The position numbers and the translations under genes are program-made. The notes under the pieces are model-generated. The model was not told the DNA's origin. It saw only the letters and a list, made by a program, of their open reading frames with translations, and did not search any database. Shown in pieces: positions 56,271 to 64,000 of a DNA stretch of 64,000 nucleotides. Within the stretch, counting starts at the first letter, position 1. Each line of letters begins with the position of its first letter. Source of the stretch: Stappia indica (GTDB taxonomy: Bacteria > Pseudomonadota > Alphaproteobacteria > Rhizobiales > Stappiaceae); the NCBI RefSeq assembly GCF_009789575.1, contig NZ_CP046908.1, positions 1,736,001 to 1,800,000 on the forward strand. The letters run 5' to 3'.

Positions 56271-57016
56271 GCGAGATCCTTCTCGAAGCCCGCAACCTGC
56301 AGATCAGCTTCGGCGGCGTGGTCGCCGCCGACGACGTGTCGCTCGCCATCGAGCGGGGCAAGAACCTTGCGATCATCGGCCCGAACGGCGCCGGCAAGAC
56401 GACGTTCCTGAACATCTGCACCGGCTGGATCAAGCCGACCAAGGGCAAGGTCTATTTCGAGGGACGGGACGTGACGCCGCTGCCGCCACGCCGCATCGTC
56501 CGCCTCGGCGTTGCCCGCGCCTTCCAGATCCCGCAGCTGTTCACCGAGCACACCGCTCTGGAGAACCTGCTGATCTCGGCCGCCGCCCGCGAGCAGCTGC
56601 GCCATCCGCTGCAGGACCTGCACCGCATCCGCGAACGGGCCGAAATGCTGCACCTGCTCGACATGGTCGGCTGCGCCGATGTCGCCGACCGGCTGGTGGT
56701 GGAGCTCTCGGAAGGCCAGCGCAAGCTGGTCGACATCGCCGTGGCGCTGGCCCTGCGGCCGAAACTGCTGCTGATGGACGAGCCGACCTCGGGCGTCGCC
56801 TCCTCGGAGAAGTTCAAGATCATGGAAATCCTGGTCAAGGCGCTCGCCGAGGCGAAGGTGACGAGCGTCTTCGTCGAGCACGACATGGGCATCGTCTCGC
56901 GCTACGCCGACGAGGTGGCCGTGTGGGCCGCCGGCCGGCTGCAGATGCAGGGATCGCCGGAGGAAATCCTGCGCCATCCCGACGTGATCCGCGACGTCAT
57001 CGGGGAGGCCGTGTGA
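56267..57016 (+). CDS. livG: Branched-chain amino acid-type ABC ATPase, LivG
   Basis: This 249-residue ATPase has Walker A GPNGAGKTT, Q-loop region RAFQIPQLFTEHTALENLL, Walker B LLLMDEPTSGVA and switch SVFVEHDMGIV. The signature motif is LSEGQRK instead of LSGGQ, a change seen in some LivG proteins. It sits between livM and livF with 4-base and 1-base overlaps. Confidence 0.93.
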   Translation: MSEILLEARNLQISFGGVVAADDVSLAIERGKNLAIIGPNGAGKTTFLNICTGWIKPTKGKVYFEGRDVTPLPPRRIVRLGVARAFQIPQLFTEHTALENLLISAAAREQLRHPLQDLHRIRERAEMLHLLDMVGCADVADRLVVELSEGQRKLVDIAVALALRPKLLLMDEPTSGVASSEKFKIMEILVKALAEAKVTSVFVEHDMGIVSRYADEVAVWAAGRLQMQGSPEEILRHPDVIRDVIGEAV

Positions 57017-57693
57017 TGCTGGAACTGAGCAATGTCGGCGCCTCGATCGGCATCATCCCGATCCTGCGCAATCTCGACGTCACCATCTCCGCCGCCGAGA
57101 CGGTGGCCTTGATCGGCCGCAACGGCGCCGGCAAGACCACCTTGCTGCGCTCGATCATGGGCTTCACCACGGTCACCGGCAGCATCCGCTTCGAGGGCGA
57201 GGACATTACCGGCCTGTTGCCGGCAAAACGTCCGGCCTTAGGCATCGGCTACGCGCCGGAAGATCGCCGCCTGTTCTCCGCCTTCACCGTGGAGGAGAAC
57301 ATCCTGCTGCCGGCGCAGGTCGCCAAGCTGGATGCGGCCGAGACCAAGCGGCGGCTCGACCGGGTCTACCACATCCTGCCCGAGTTGAAGACCATGGCCG
57401 GGCGGCCGGCCGGCAACGTCTCCGGCGGCCAGGGCAAGATGGTCGCGCTCGGCCGCGCGCTGATGCTGGGCACCCGCCTCATCATGCTCGACGAGCCGTT
57501 CCAGGGCCTCGCCCCGGCGCTGGCCCTGCGCTATGCCGAGGCGCTGAAGGCGCTGCGCGACGCCGACCGGACGGTGACGCTGATCATCACCGAATCCAAC
57601 CCCTCCCTGCTGCGCGGCTTCGCCAGCCGCACGCTCCTGATCGAGCGCGGGGAAGTCTCCGAAAGCTCGCTCGAGCACGAAAGGACCCACTGA
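57016..57693 (+). CDS. livF: Branched-chain amino acid-type ABC ATPase, LivF
   Basis: This 225-residue ATPase has Walker A GRNGAGKTT, YAPEDRRLFSAFTVEENILL, signature VSGGQGKMVALGRAL and Walker B LIMLDEPFQGLAP. The switch region is LIITESN, lacking the usual His, as is common for LivF. It is the shortest of the Liv genes and overlaps the aldehyde dehydrogenase start by one base, tying the importer to the enzyme. Confidence 0.92.
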   Translation: MLELSNVGASIGIIPILRNLDVTISAAETVALIGRNGAGKTTLLRSIMGFTTVTGSIRFEGEDITGLLPAKRPALGIGYAPEDRRLFSAFTVEENILLPAQVAKLDAAETKRRLDRVYHILPELKTMAGRPAGNVSGGQGKMVALGRALMLGTRLIMLDEPFQGLAPALALRYAEALKALRDADRTVTLIITESNPSLLRGFASRTLLIERGEVSESSLEHERTH

Positions 57694-59147
57694 TGACTGC
57701 CACAAACGTCCCCCTGCCCCGCGCCCTCAACCTGATCGACGGGAAATGGGTGCCGGCGGCCTCCGGCAAGGAGATGGACGTGCGCTCGCCCATCGACGGC
57801 GAGGTGTTCACCCGCATCGCCGACAGCGGCCCCGAGGATGTCGATGCCGCGGTCGCGGCCGCCCGCGCCGCCTTCGACGGCGGTCCCTGGTCGAAGCTGA
57901 CGGCGGCCGAGCGCGGCCGGCTGATGGTCCGCCTCGGCAACCGCATCCTGGAGGAGGCCGAGGCGCTCGCCCGGCTCGAGACCATGGACAACGGCAAGCC
58001 GATCAAGCAGTCGCGCGCCGACATGATCGCAACAGCCCGCTACTTCGAATATTACGGCGGCGCCGCCGACAAGGTGCATGGCGAGGTCATTCCCTTCCTC
58101 AATGGCTACAACGTGCAGGTGCTGCGCGAGCCGCATGGCGTCACCGGCCACATCATCCCGTGGAACTACCCGGCGCAGATGTTCGGCCGCTCGATCGCCC
58201 CGGCGCTGGCCATGGGCAATGCCACCGTTCTGAAGCCGGCGGAAGACGCCTGCCTGACGGCGCTGCGCATCGGCGAGCTGGCGATGGAGGTCGGCTTCCC
58301 GGCCGGCGCCATCAACATCGTCACCGGCCGCGGCGAGGTCGCCGGCAAGGCCCTGTCCGAGCACCGCCAGGTCGACTTCCTGTCCTTCACCGGCTCGCCG
58401 GAAGTCGGCGTGCTGATCCAGACGGCGGCGGCGCGCAACTTCATCGGCTGCACGCTGGAGCTCGGCGGCAAGTCGCCGCAGATCATCTTCGACGATGCCG
58501 ATCTCGACGCGGTCTATCCGGTGCTGGTCAACGCCATCATCCAGAACGGCGGCCAGACCTGCTCGGCCGGCTCGCGCGTGCTGCTGCAGCGCGGCATCTA
58601 CGACAAGGTGATGGCCGAGTTGAAGACCCGCTTCGAGGCGGTCGCGGCCTCCGATTCCGGCGAGGACGCGGTGCTCGGGCCGCTGATCTCGGCCCGCCAG
58701 AAGAAGCGGGTGGAGACCTATATCGCCGAGGCCGATGCGCCGCTGGTCGCCCGCGGCACGGTGGCCAAGGGCTCGCCGGAAGGCGGCTACTACGTCGCCG
58801 CCGCCCTGTTCGGCCCCTGCGACCCGAACTCGAAAATCGCCCAGGAGGAAGTGTTCGGCCCCGTGCTGTGCGCCATCCCCTTCGACGACGAGGCGGAGGC
58901 GATCCGCATCGCCAACGGCACCGAATACGGCCTGGTCGCCGGCATCTGGACCCGCGACGGCGGCCGCCAGCAGCGCGTCGCCAAGGCGATGCATTGCGGC
59001 CAGGTCTTCATCAACGGCTACGGCGCGGGCGGCGGCATCGAGCTGCCCTTCGGCGGCATCCGCAAGTCCGGCCACGGCCGCGAGAAGGGCTTCGCGGCGC
59101 TGCACGAATTCTCCCACATCAAGACCGTCGTCCACAATCACGGCTGA
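57693..59147 (+). CDS. Aldehyde dehydrogenase
   Basis: This 484-residue NAD(P)-dependent enzyme has the catalytic glutamate in LELGGKSPQIIF, the nucleophile cysteine in GQTCSAGSR, NAD-binding GHIIPWNYPAQM and FTGSPEVG, and the C-terminal PFGGIRKSGHGREKG. It oxidises an aldehyde to the acid. With the alcohol dehydrogenase at 50516 it could turn an alcohol-bearing substrate into a carboxylate that enters the CoA pathway. A 2-aminomuconate semialdehyde dehydrogenase role is possible but less supported by context. Confidence 0.9.
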   Translation: MTATNVPLPRALNLIDGKWVPAASGKEMDVRSPIDGEVFTRIADSGPEDVDAAVAAARAAFDGGPWSKLTAAERGRLMVRLGNRILEEAEALARLETMDNGKPIKQSRADMIATARYFEYYGGAADKVHGEVIPFLNGYNVQVLREPHGVTGHIIPWNYPAQMFGRSIAPALAMGNATVLKPAEDACLTALRIGELAMEVGFPAGAINIVTGRGEVAGKALSEHRQVDFLSFTGSPEVGVLIQTAAARNFIGCTLELGGKSPQIIFDDADLDAVYPVLVNAIIQNGGQTCSAGSRVLLQRGIYDKVMAELKTRFEAVAASDSGEDAVLGPLISARQKKRVETYIAEADAPLVARGTVAKGSPEGGYYVAAALFGPCDPNSKIAQEEVFGPVLCAIPFDDEAEAIRIANGTEYGLVAGIWTRDGGRQQRVAKAMHCGQVFINGYGAGGGIELPFGGIRKSGHGREKGFAALHEFSHIKTVVHNHG

Positions 59148-59160
59148 GGACAGCAAAGAC

Positions 59161-59910
59161 ATGCGACTTCAAGGAAAGACCACTCTCGTCACGGGCGCTG
59201 CCTCCGGCTTCGGCAAGGGCATCGCCGAGACCTATGTGCGCGAAGGCGCCAAGGTGGCGATCGTCGACCTGAACGAGGAGGGCGCGAAGGCCGTTGCCGC
59301 CGAGCTCGGCGATGCGGCCATCGCCATCAAGTGCGACGTCTCCAAGGCCGAGGACGTGGCGGCAGCCGTGGCGAAGACCTGCGAGGCCTTCGGCTCGCTC
59401 GACATCGTCGTCAACAATGCCGGCTGGACCAACCCGAACCGGCCGCTGATGGAGACGGACGAGGCGACCTTCCGCAAGATCTACGACATCAACGTGCTGT
59501 CGATCTTCCACATGACCAAGACCTGCGTGCCGGTGTGGCGCGAGCAGGGCGCCGGCGTGATGATCAATGTCGGCTCGACCGCCGGCATCCGTCCGCGTCC
59601 GGGCCTGACCTGGTACAACTCGTCGAAGGGCGCGGTGAACCTGATGACCCGCAGCCTTGCCGTGGAGCTCGCCCCCGACAAGATCCGCGTCAACGGCATC
59701 GCCCCGGTGATGGGCGTCACCGGCCTGCTGGAGCAGTTCATGGGCATGCCGGACACGCCGGAGAACCGGGCGAAGTTCCTCGCCACCATCCCGCTCGGCC
59801 GCCTGTCGCAGCCGCGCGACATCGCCAATGCCGCGCTCTACCTTGCCTCGGACGAAGCCGACTTCATCACCGGCGTCATCCTCGAGGTCGATGGCGGCCG
59901 CACCATCTGA
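59161..59910 (+). CDS. Short-chain dehydrogenase (glucose 1-dehydrogenase-like SDR)
   Basis: This 249-residue SDR has the glycine motif TGAASGFGKG, the NAD-selecting Asp in VAIVDLNEE, NNAGW, catalytic Ser in NVGSTAGI and Tyr-x-x-x-Lys in WYNSSKGAV. It ends the operon begun at 51921. It most likely oxidises or reduces a hydroxy- or keto-acid of the pathway; the substrate is not evident. Confidence 0.88.
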   Translation: MRLQGKTTLVTGAASGFGKGIAETYVREGAKVAIVDLNEEGAKAVAAELGDAAIAIKCDVSKAEDVAAAVAKTCEAFGSLDIVVNNAGWTNPNRPLMETDEATFRKIYDINVLSIFHMTKTCVPVWREQGAGVMINVGSTAGIRPRPGLTWYNSSKGAVNLMTRSLAVELAPDKIRVNGIAPVMGVTGLLEQFMGMPDTPENRAKFLATIPLGRLSQPRDIANAALYLASDEADFITGVILEVDGGRTI

Positions 59911-59950
59911 ACAAAAGGCAGCCCGGGGTCCCCTGCCCCACACCTGAAAA

Positions 59951-60006
59951 CGCCCGTGCCATTGGCACGGGCGTCTTTTTTTGGGCCGATGGCACGGGCG
60001 TCTTTT
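59951..60006 (+). terminator. Intrinsic terminator with duplicated 3' arm
   Basis: CGCCCGTGCC-ATT-GGCACGGGCG (59951-59973) forms a 10-bp stem followed by TCTTTTTTT. The 3' arm and T-run are repeated at 59991-60006 (GGCACGGGCG then TCTTTT), 27 bp away, with no matching second 5' arm. It terminates the cyclase-to-SDR operon before the convergent lyase gene. Confidence 0.88.
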
Positions 60007-60019
60007 TTGCGAAACCTGT

Positions 60020-60862
60020 TCAGCCGGCGGCGGAGGCGGCGCGCGCCAGGATCTGCCGGGCCTTGGCGATCACCGGCGCATCGACCATCGCCCCGTCGAC
60101 GGCGACCGCCGCAGCACCCCCTTCCACCGCCGCAAGCACCCGCTGCGCCCACTCGCACTCGGCCTCAGACGGCGCAAAGCCGCGCCGCGCCGGGGCGATC
60201 TGCGCCGGATGGATGATCAGCTTGCCGGCAAAGCCCATTTCCACCGCATGGCGGCAGTCGCCGGCAATCGCCTCCTCGTCCTTGAGCGCGGTCGTCACGC
60301 CGTCGATGGGGCCGCACTGGCCGGCAAGGCGCGCGGCCATCGCCAGGGCGAAACGGGCCGGGCGCAGCACCTCGCGCGCGTGCGCCATGCCGAGATCGGC
60401 GGCAAAATCGATGGAGCCGAAGGCGAGCCGGGCGCTCATCCCCGCAACCTCACCGGCATTGGCAAGGCCGCGGGCGCTTTCCACCAGCGCGATCACCGGC
60501 AGGCCGGTCGCCTCCGCAACGCCGGCGCAATCGGCCCCCGTCTCCGCCTTGGGCAGGACGATACCGGCAAGGCCCGCAATGCCGGCGCAGGCGGCAAGAT
60601 CCGCCGCGTGCCAGGGCGTGCCGCTGGCATTGACGCGCACCAGGATGCTCGCCGTGCCGACCAGCGGCGCCAGCGCCTCGGCAAGCCCTGCACGCGCCGC
60701 CTCCTTGACGGCGGGCGCGACCGCGTCCTCCAGGTCGACGATGACCGCGTCGGCGCCGGCGGCGACCGCCTTGGCGAAGCGCTCCGGCCGGTCGCCGGGC
60801 ACGAAAAGCGGCAGGGTGATGCGGTCGACCTTCGCGGTCGTCTCGTTCGAATGCGTGGTCAT
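60020..60862 (-). CDS. CitE-like CoA ester lyase, citramalyl-CoA lyase candidate
   Basis: This 280-residue TIM-barrel protein of the HpcH/HpaI-citrate lyase beta family has LFVPGDRPERFAKA, DAVIVDLEDAV, the metal-binding Glu in ALVESARG and Asp in AFGSIDFAADLGM, and KLIIHPAQI. In itaconate degradation the equivalent enzyme (PA0883, Ccl) splits citramalyl-CoA to acetyl-CoA and pyruvate. It is divergent from the CoA-transferase gene. Malyl-CoA or methylmalyl-CoA lyase activity cannot be excluded from sequence alone. Confidence 0.83.
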   Translation of the reverse strand: MTTHSNETTAKVDRITLPLFVPGDRPERFAKAVAAGADAVIVDLEDAVAPAVKEAARAGLAEALAPLVGTASILVRVNASGTPWHAADLAACAGIAGLAGIVLPKAETGADCAGVAEATGLPVIALVESARGLANAGEVAGMSARLAFGSIDFAADLGMAHAREVLRPARFALAMAARLAGQCGPIDGVTTALKDEEAIAGDCRHAVEMGFAGKLIIHPAQIAPARRGFAPSEAECEWAQRVLAAVEGGAAAVAVDGAMVDAPVIAKARQILARAASAAG

Positions 60863-61006
60863 GATGGGTCCGCCGGATGGGTTGGTCAGAAGTCGCAGGC
60901 GCCCAGAAAAGCGCGTGCGGCGCGCGCCTGCCAATAGCGAATTGCGCCCGCCCTCATTGATTGCGGCTATGGCAGGGGGTAAGGGCGGGGCGGGAATGGC
61001 CGCCGG

Positions 61007-61027
61007 GGCATAGATTGCGGCAATAGC
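61007..61027 (+). promoter_or_regulatory. 21-bp itaconate-locus motif, copy 3
   Basis: This copy of G-N-Y-ATAGR-N5-GCAATAGC ends 77 bases before the CoA-transferase ATG at 61105. The arms are GGCAT and ATAGC with T-N11-A spacing. A weaker reversed match (GCCATAG, then TCAAT) lies at 60953-60973, facing the lyase gene. Confidence 0.65.
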
Positions 61028-61104
61028 TGCGGGCGCTCCCCTCTATTACTCCCGATGCCGCGCTTCGGGCATACTGGCGCCACTTACAGGGAGAAGCTTT
61101 GAAA

Positions 61105-62238
61105 ATGCAGGGTGATCTTTCCGGTCTCTTCGTGGTGTCCGTCGAGCAGGCGGTGGCCGCGCCCTATCTGTCCGGGCGGCTGGCGGAAGCCGGCGCGCGC
61201 GTCGTCAAGGTGGAGCGGCCCGAGGGCGATTTCGCCCGCGCCTACGATCATCTGGTGCATGGCGAGAGCGCCTATTTCGTCTGGCTGAACCGCGGCAAGG
61301 AGTCCGTCTGCCTCGACTTGCGAGACGATGCCGACCGCGCCCTGCTGGCGGCGATGATCGCCAAGGCCGACGTCTTCATCCAGAACCTTGCGCCCGGCGC
61401 CATCGACCGGCTCGGCTTCGCGCCCGACCGGCTGCGCCAGGAGAACCCGCGGCTGATCACCGTGTCGATCTCCGGCTATGGCGACGAGGGACCGTTCCGC
61501 GACCTGAAGGCCTACGACCTGCTGGTGCAGGCGGAAAGCGGGTTGTCGGCGATCACCGGCAATGCGGAAGGCCCGGCGCGCGTCGGCGTCTCGGTCTGCG
61601 ACATCGCGGCCGGCATGACCGCGCACCAGGCCGTGCTGCAGGCGCTGTTCGCCCGCGAGCGCAGCGGCGAGGGCCGCCACATCGCCGTGTCGCTGTTCCA
61701 CGCGCTCGCCGACTGGATGAACGTGCCCTACCTGCAATTCGCCTATGGCGGCAAGGAGCCGGAGCGCAACGGCCTCAACCACCCGACCATCGCCCCTTAC
61801 GGCGCCTATTCGGGAAGCGACGGCAAGGACGTGCTGTTCTCGATCCAGAACGAGCGCGAGTGGGTCAACTTCTGCCGCGACGTGCTGGAGCGTCCTGAAG
61901 TGGCGACCGACAGCCGCTTCACCAGCAATTCGCGCCGCGTCGCCCACCGCGCCGAGCTGGACGCGATCATCAACGAGGTGTTCTCGGCCCACACGCGCGA
62001 TGCGCTGGCCGACCGGCTGCGCGATGCCCGCATCGCCTTCGGCCGGGTGAGCACCATGGACGACCTCGTCCGCCACCCGCAGAACCGCCATGTCGAAGCG
62101 GACACGCCGACCGGCCCGGTGCGCCTGCTCGCCCCCGGCGCGCTGGTCGACGGCAAGTCGCCGGAATTCGGCCCGGTGCCGGCGCTCGGCGCCGATACCG
62201 ACAGGGTCCGCGCGGAGTTCTCCCGTGTCGAAGCCTGA
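61105..62238 (+). CDS. Family III CoA transferase, itaconate/dicarboxylate CoA-transferase-like
   Basis: This 377-residue enzyme of the CaiB/BaiF family has the opening VVSVEQAVAAPYLSGRLAEAGARVVKVE, SVCLDLRDD, VFIQNLAPGAIDRLGF and the catalytic Asp in KAYDLLVQAESGLSAITG. It would move CoA from succinyl-CoA to a dicarboxylate such as itaconate (compare Ict, PA0882). I chose ATG 61105 after AGGGAGAAG; a TTG at 61099 would add two residues. It is shorter by about 20 residues than many family members but has all key regions. Confidence 0.87.
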   Translation: MQGDLSGLFVVSVEQAVAAPYLSGRLAEAGARVVKVERPEGDFARAYDHLVHGESAYFVWLNRGKESVCLDLRDDADRALLAAMIAKADVFIQNLAPGAIDRLGFAPDRLRQENPRLITVSISGYGDEGPFRDLKAYDLLVQAESGLSAITGNAEGPARVGVSVCDIAAGMTAHQAVLQALFARERSGEGRHIAVSLFHALADWMNVPYLQFAYGGKEPERNGLNHPTIAPYGAYSGSDGKDVLFSIQNEREWVNFCRDVLERPEVATDSRFTSNSRRVAHRAELDAIINEVFSAHTRDALADRLRDARIAFGRVSTMDDLVRHPQNRHVEADTPTGPVRLLAPGALVDGKSPEFGPVPALGADTDRVRAEFSRVEA

Positions 62239-62920
62239 GACGGTTCCGCAGACCGGCGAGCGGCTGCTGGCCATCCTGACCGAACGCAAGGCGCGCAAGG
62301 TGCTCGACATCGGCTGCGGCCACGGCGCGCTGTCGCGCTCGCTGGCGGCCAAGGGCTTCGAGACGACCGGCATCGACCCGGACGCGGCGGCCGTTGCCGC
62401 TGCCCGCAAGGCGGTGCCAGATGCACGCTTCGAGCGGGCAACCGCCGAGGCCCTGCCCTTTGCGGACGGCAGCTTCGACGCGGCCATCTTCCTCAACGCC
62501 CTGCACCATGTGCCTGAAGCGGTGATGCGTCAGGCGCTTGCCGAGACCCGGCGGGTGATCGGGCCGGGCGGCGCGCTGATCGTCGTGGAACCGCTCGCCC
62601 GCGGCACCTTCTTCGAGGTGATGCGCCCGGTCGAGGACGAGACGGAGATCCGGGCCGCGGCCCTGCGCGCGCTCGATGCCGATATCGCCTCCGGCAAGTG
62701 GCACGTCGCCCGGCACGACACCTACGACCGGCTGTCGGACTTCGCCGCGCTGGAGGAGTTCATCGACTATCTCGTGGCCGTCGATCCGACCCGTAAGTCG
62801 GTGGCCAATGAGCGCCGCGAGGAACTGGACGCCCTGTTCAAGGCCAATGCGACAGCGAGCGAAAAGGGCTTCCGGCTGATCCAGCCGCTGACGCTCTACG
62901 AGCTGCACCCGGCAGGCTGA
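62225..62920 (+). CDS. Class I SAM-dependent methyltransferase
   Basis: This 231-residue enzyme has the SAM-binding motif VLDIGCGHGALSRSLA, the acidic residue in TTGIDPDAAAV, and FDAAIFLNALHHV (motif IV). The GTG at 62225 follows GGAG and overlaps the CoA-transferase end by 14 bases, so the two are co-translated. Small-molecule methyltransferases of this fold include aconitate and dicarboxylate methyltransferases. The substrate is unknown; a link to the CoA-transferase substrate is suggested only by the overlap. Confidence 0.82.
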   Translation: MSKPETVPQTGERLLAILTERKARKVLDIGCGHGALSRSLAAKGFETTGIDPDAAAVAAARKAVPDARFERATAEALPFADGSFDAAIFLNALHHVPEAVMRQALAETRRVIGPGGALIVVEPLARGTFFEVMRPVEDETEIRAAALRALDADIASGKWHVARHDTYDRLSDFAALEEFIDYLVAVDPTRKSVANERREELDALFKANATASEKGFRLIQPLTLYELHPAG

Positions 62921-62923
62921 GGC

Positions 62924-63859
62924 TCAGCCGCCGGGCCCGAACGGGTCCGGCACCTCGCTGGAGAGATCGACGCCGCGCACCAGGTCGAGAAAGGCGGTGG
63001 CGGCCGGCGACAGCACATGGCCGGCCCGCCAGATGATGCCGACATGGCGCAGCACCTCCGGCTCCACCAGCCGGCGATAGATCAGATTTCCCGAACTCAG
63101 CACCGGCAGCGTCAGGACCGGCAGGGCGGTGACGCCCAGCCCCTGGGACACGAAGGCGCCGGCAGTGGCCAGATGCGCCACCTCGAAGCGCGGGCGGAAC
63201 GGCAGGTTCTGCTGCGAGCAGGCCGCGTCGATCAAAAGCCGCACGCTGGTGCCCTTCGCCATGGCGACCAGCGGCATTTCGCTGAGCTCCCGCCAGGTGC
63301 AGCTGTCGCGATCCTCCAGAATGCCGCCGGCCGCTCCCACCGCCACGAACGGGTCCGACAAGAGGGTGCGGAACGAGATCCGGTCGGAATTTTCCACCGC
63401 GCCGGCGGTGAAGCCGAGATCGGACTCGCCCTGCTCGACCGAGCGGATGACGCTGTCGGACAGCGCATCGTTGATCTGCACGTCGATATCGGGATGGCGG
63501 GCGAGAAACCGCGCGACCAGCGAGGGCAGCAGGCCGGCGGTCACCGAGGGCAGGCCGGCAATGGTCAGCCGGCCGCGCCGGGCCGCGAGATAGGCGTCGA
63601 ACTCCGCCCCCGCATTGGCCGCGGTGTTGAGCACCTGCTGCGCCAGCCGCAACAGGGTATGGCCCTGCGGGGTCAGCGAGACATTGCGCGTGTCGCGGTT
63701 GAACAGGCGCGTGCCGAGCCGCTCCTCCAGCCGGGCGATCTGGCGGCTGAGGGCGGAGGCGGACATGCCGATCTCGTCGGCGACGGCGCGAAACCGCCCG
63801 CCGGTGGCGAGGCTGGAAAAGACCCGCAGATCCTCCAGATCGAATTTGTTGCGCTCCAT
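62924..63859 (-). CDS. LysR-family transcriptional regulator
   Basis: This 311-residue protein has the helix-turn-helix [44 protein letters not shown] and an effector domain from about residue 93 ([20 protein letters not shown]). It is convergent with the methyltransferase gene, 3 bases apart. It is the second LysR in the itaconate-type locus and a candidate for sensing itaconate or its analogue. The 141 bases after its start to the window end (63860-64000) hold its AT-rich promoter region and no gene I can support. Confidence 0.9.
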   Translation of the reverse strand: MERNKFDLEDLRVFSSLATGGRFRAVADEIGMSASALSRQIARLEERLGTRLFNRDTRNVSLTPQGHTLLRLAQQVLNTAANAGAEFDAYLAARRGRLTIAGLPSVTAGLLPSLVARFLARHPDIDVQINDALSDSVIRSVEQGESDLGFTAGAVENSDRISFRTLLSDPFVAVGAAGGILEDRDSCTWRELSEMPLVAMAKGTSVRLLIDAACSQQNLPFRPRFEVAHLATAGAFVSQGLGVTALPVLTLPVLSSGNLIYRRLVEPEVLRHVGIIWRAGHVLSPAATAFLDLVRGVDLSSEVPDPFGPGG

Positions 63860-64000
63860 GCATCAATTATCGCAAAATAAGCACTTCTGACAACAAAGAT
63901 CCTGGGACACTCTTGCAAAGGGTACAGGTCCGCCGTCGGTGCGGGCGCCGGAGGAGCGGCGTCCAGGCGGAAGGACCGGCCCGAGATCGCTGCCCGCCAA

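Noticed and set aside
57693-59147. Aldehyde dehydrogenase as 2-aminomuconate semialdehyde dehydrogenase partnering 3-HAO
   Set aside because: It is 43 kb from the 3-HAO gene and overlaps livF in a different operon; general motifs do not support that specificity.

Overview
The window is about 64 kb of GC-rich DNA, densely packed with long genes, 4-bp stop/start overlaps and many ABC and TRAP importers. The gene content (an N-acetylglutaminylglutamine-amide osmolyte trio, several LysR regulators, TRAP and Liv/Dpp importers, and an ArsR-ArsC-ArsH operon) points to an alphaproteobacterium, probably Hyphomicrobiales (Stappia/Labrenzia-like). The placement is an inference from gene content and codon use. 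I found no rRNA, tRNA, CRISPR array, phage or insertion sequence.

Layout. 1-195: 5' end of a marR gene (minus strand). 410-5233: asnO-ngg-M42 peptidase, the NAGGN osmoprotectant operon, divergent from marR; a MarR-like palindrome covers both -35 elements. 5249-15538: a mixed catabolic region with a DHDPS-family aldolase, a molybdenum-hydroxylase large subunit, aspartate dehydrogenase, a LysR, a 3-hydroxyanthranilate dioxygenase leading a TRAP operon, an RpiR and a RidA protein. 15767-23833: a Dpp-type peptide importer (five genes) followed by an M81 metallopeptidase and a D-threonine-aldolase-like enzyme. 23859-35248: a GntR regulator and a ten-gene hexuronate operon (uxaC, TRAP dctPQM, kdgF, kduI, kduD, uxuB, uxuA, uxaA). 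35416-38721: cold-shock protein, LysR, and arsH-arsC-arsR without an efflux pump. 38849-46017: Na/Pi symporter divergent from an inositol-monophosphatase-family phosphatase and an AfuABC-like importer, which together look like a sugar-phosphate scavenging module. 46233-63859: a large CoA-dependent dicarboxylate locus whose core (acyl-CoA dehydrogenase family, MmgE/PrpD, HTD2-type hydratase, CitE-type lyase, family III CoA transferase, LysR) matches the itaconate-degradation locus of Pseudomonas. Here it carries extra genes: an exported cyclase-family hydrolase, a five-gene Liv-type ABC importer, alcohol and aldehyde dehydrogenases, an SDR and a methyltransferase.

How the genes fit together. 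Most blocks pair an importer with the enzymes for its substrate and a local regulator. The clearest regulatory signal is in the last block. A 21-bp element with the pattern G-N-Y-ATAGR-N5-GCAATAGC occurs three times in the same orientation, each time 77-79 bp before the start codon of a plus-strand transcription unit (46233, 51921, 61105). It has T-N11-A spacing, as expected for a LysR site, and ties the three parts of the locus into one apparent regulon. Other operator-like sites lie upstream of marR/asnO, the aspartate dehydrogenase, 3-HAO, RidA/Dpp, uxaC and arsR. Functions are called from protein motifs read by eye; no database search was possible.
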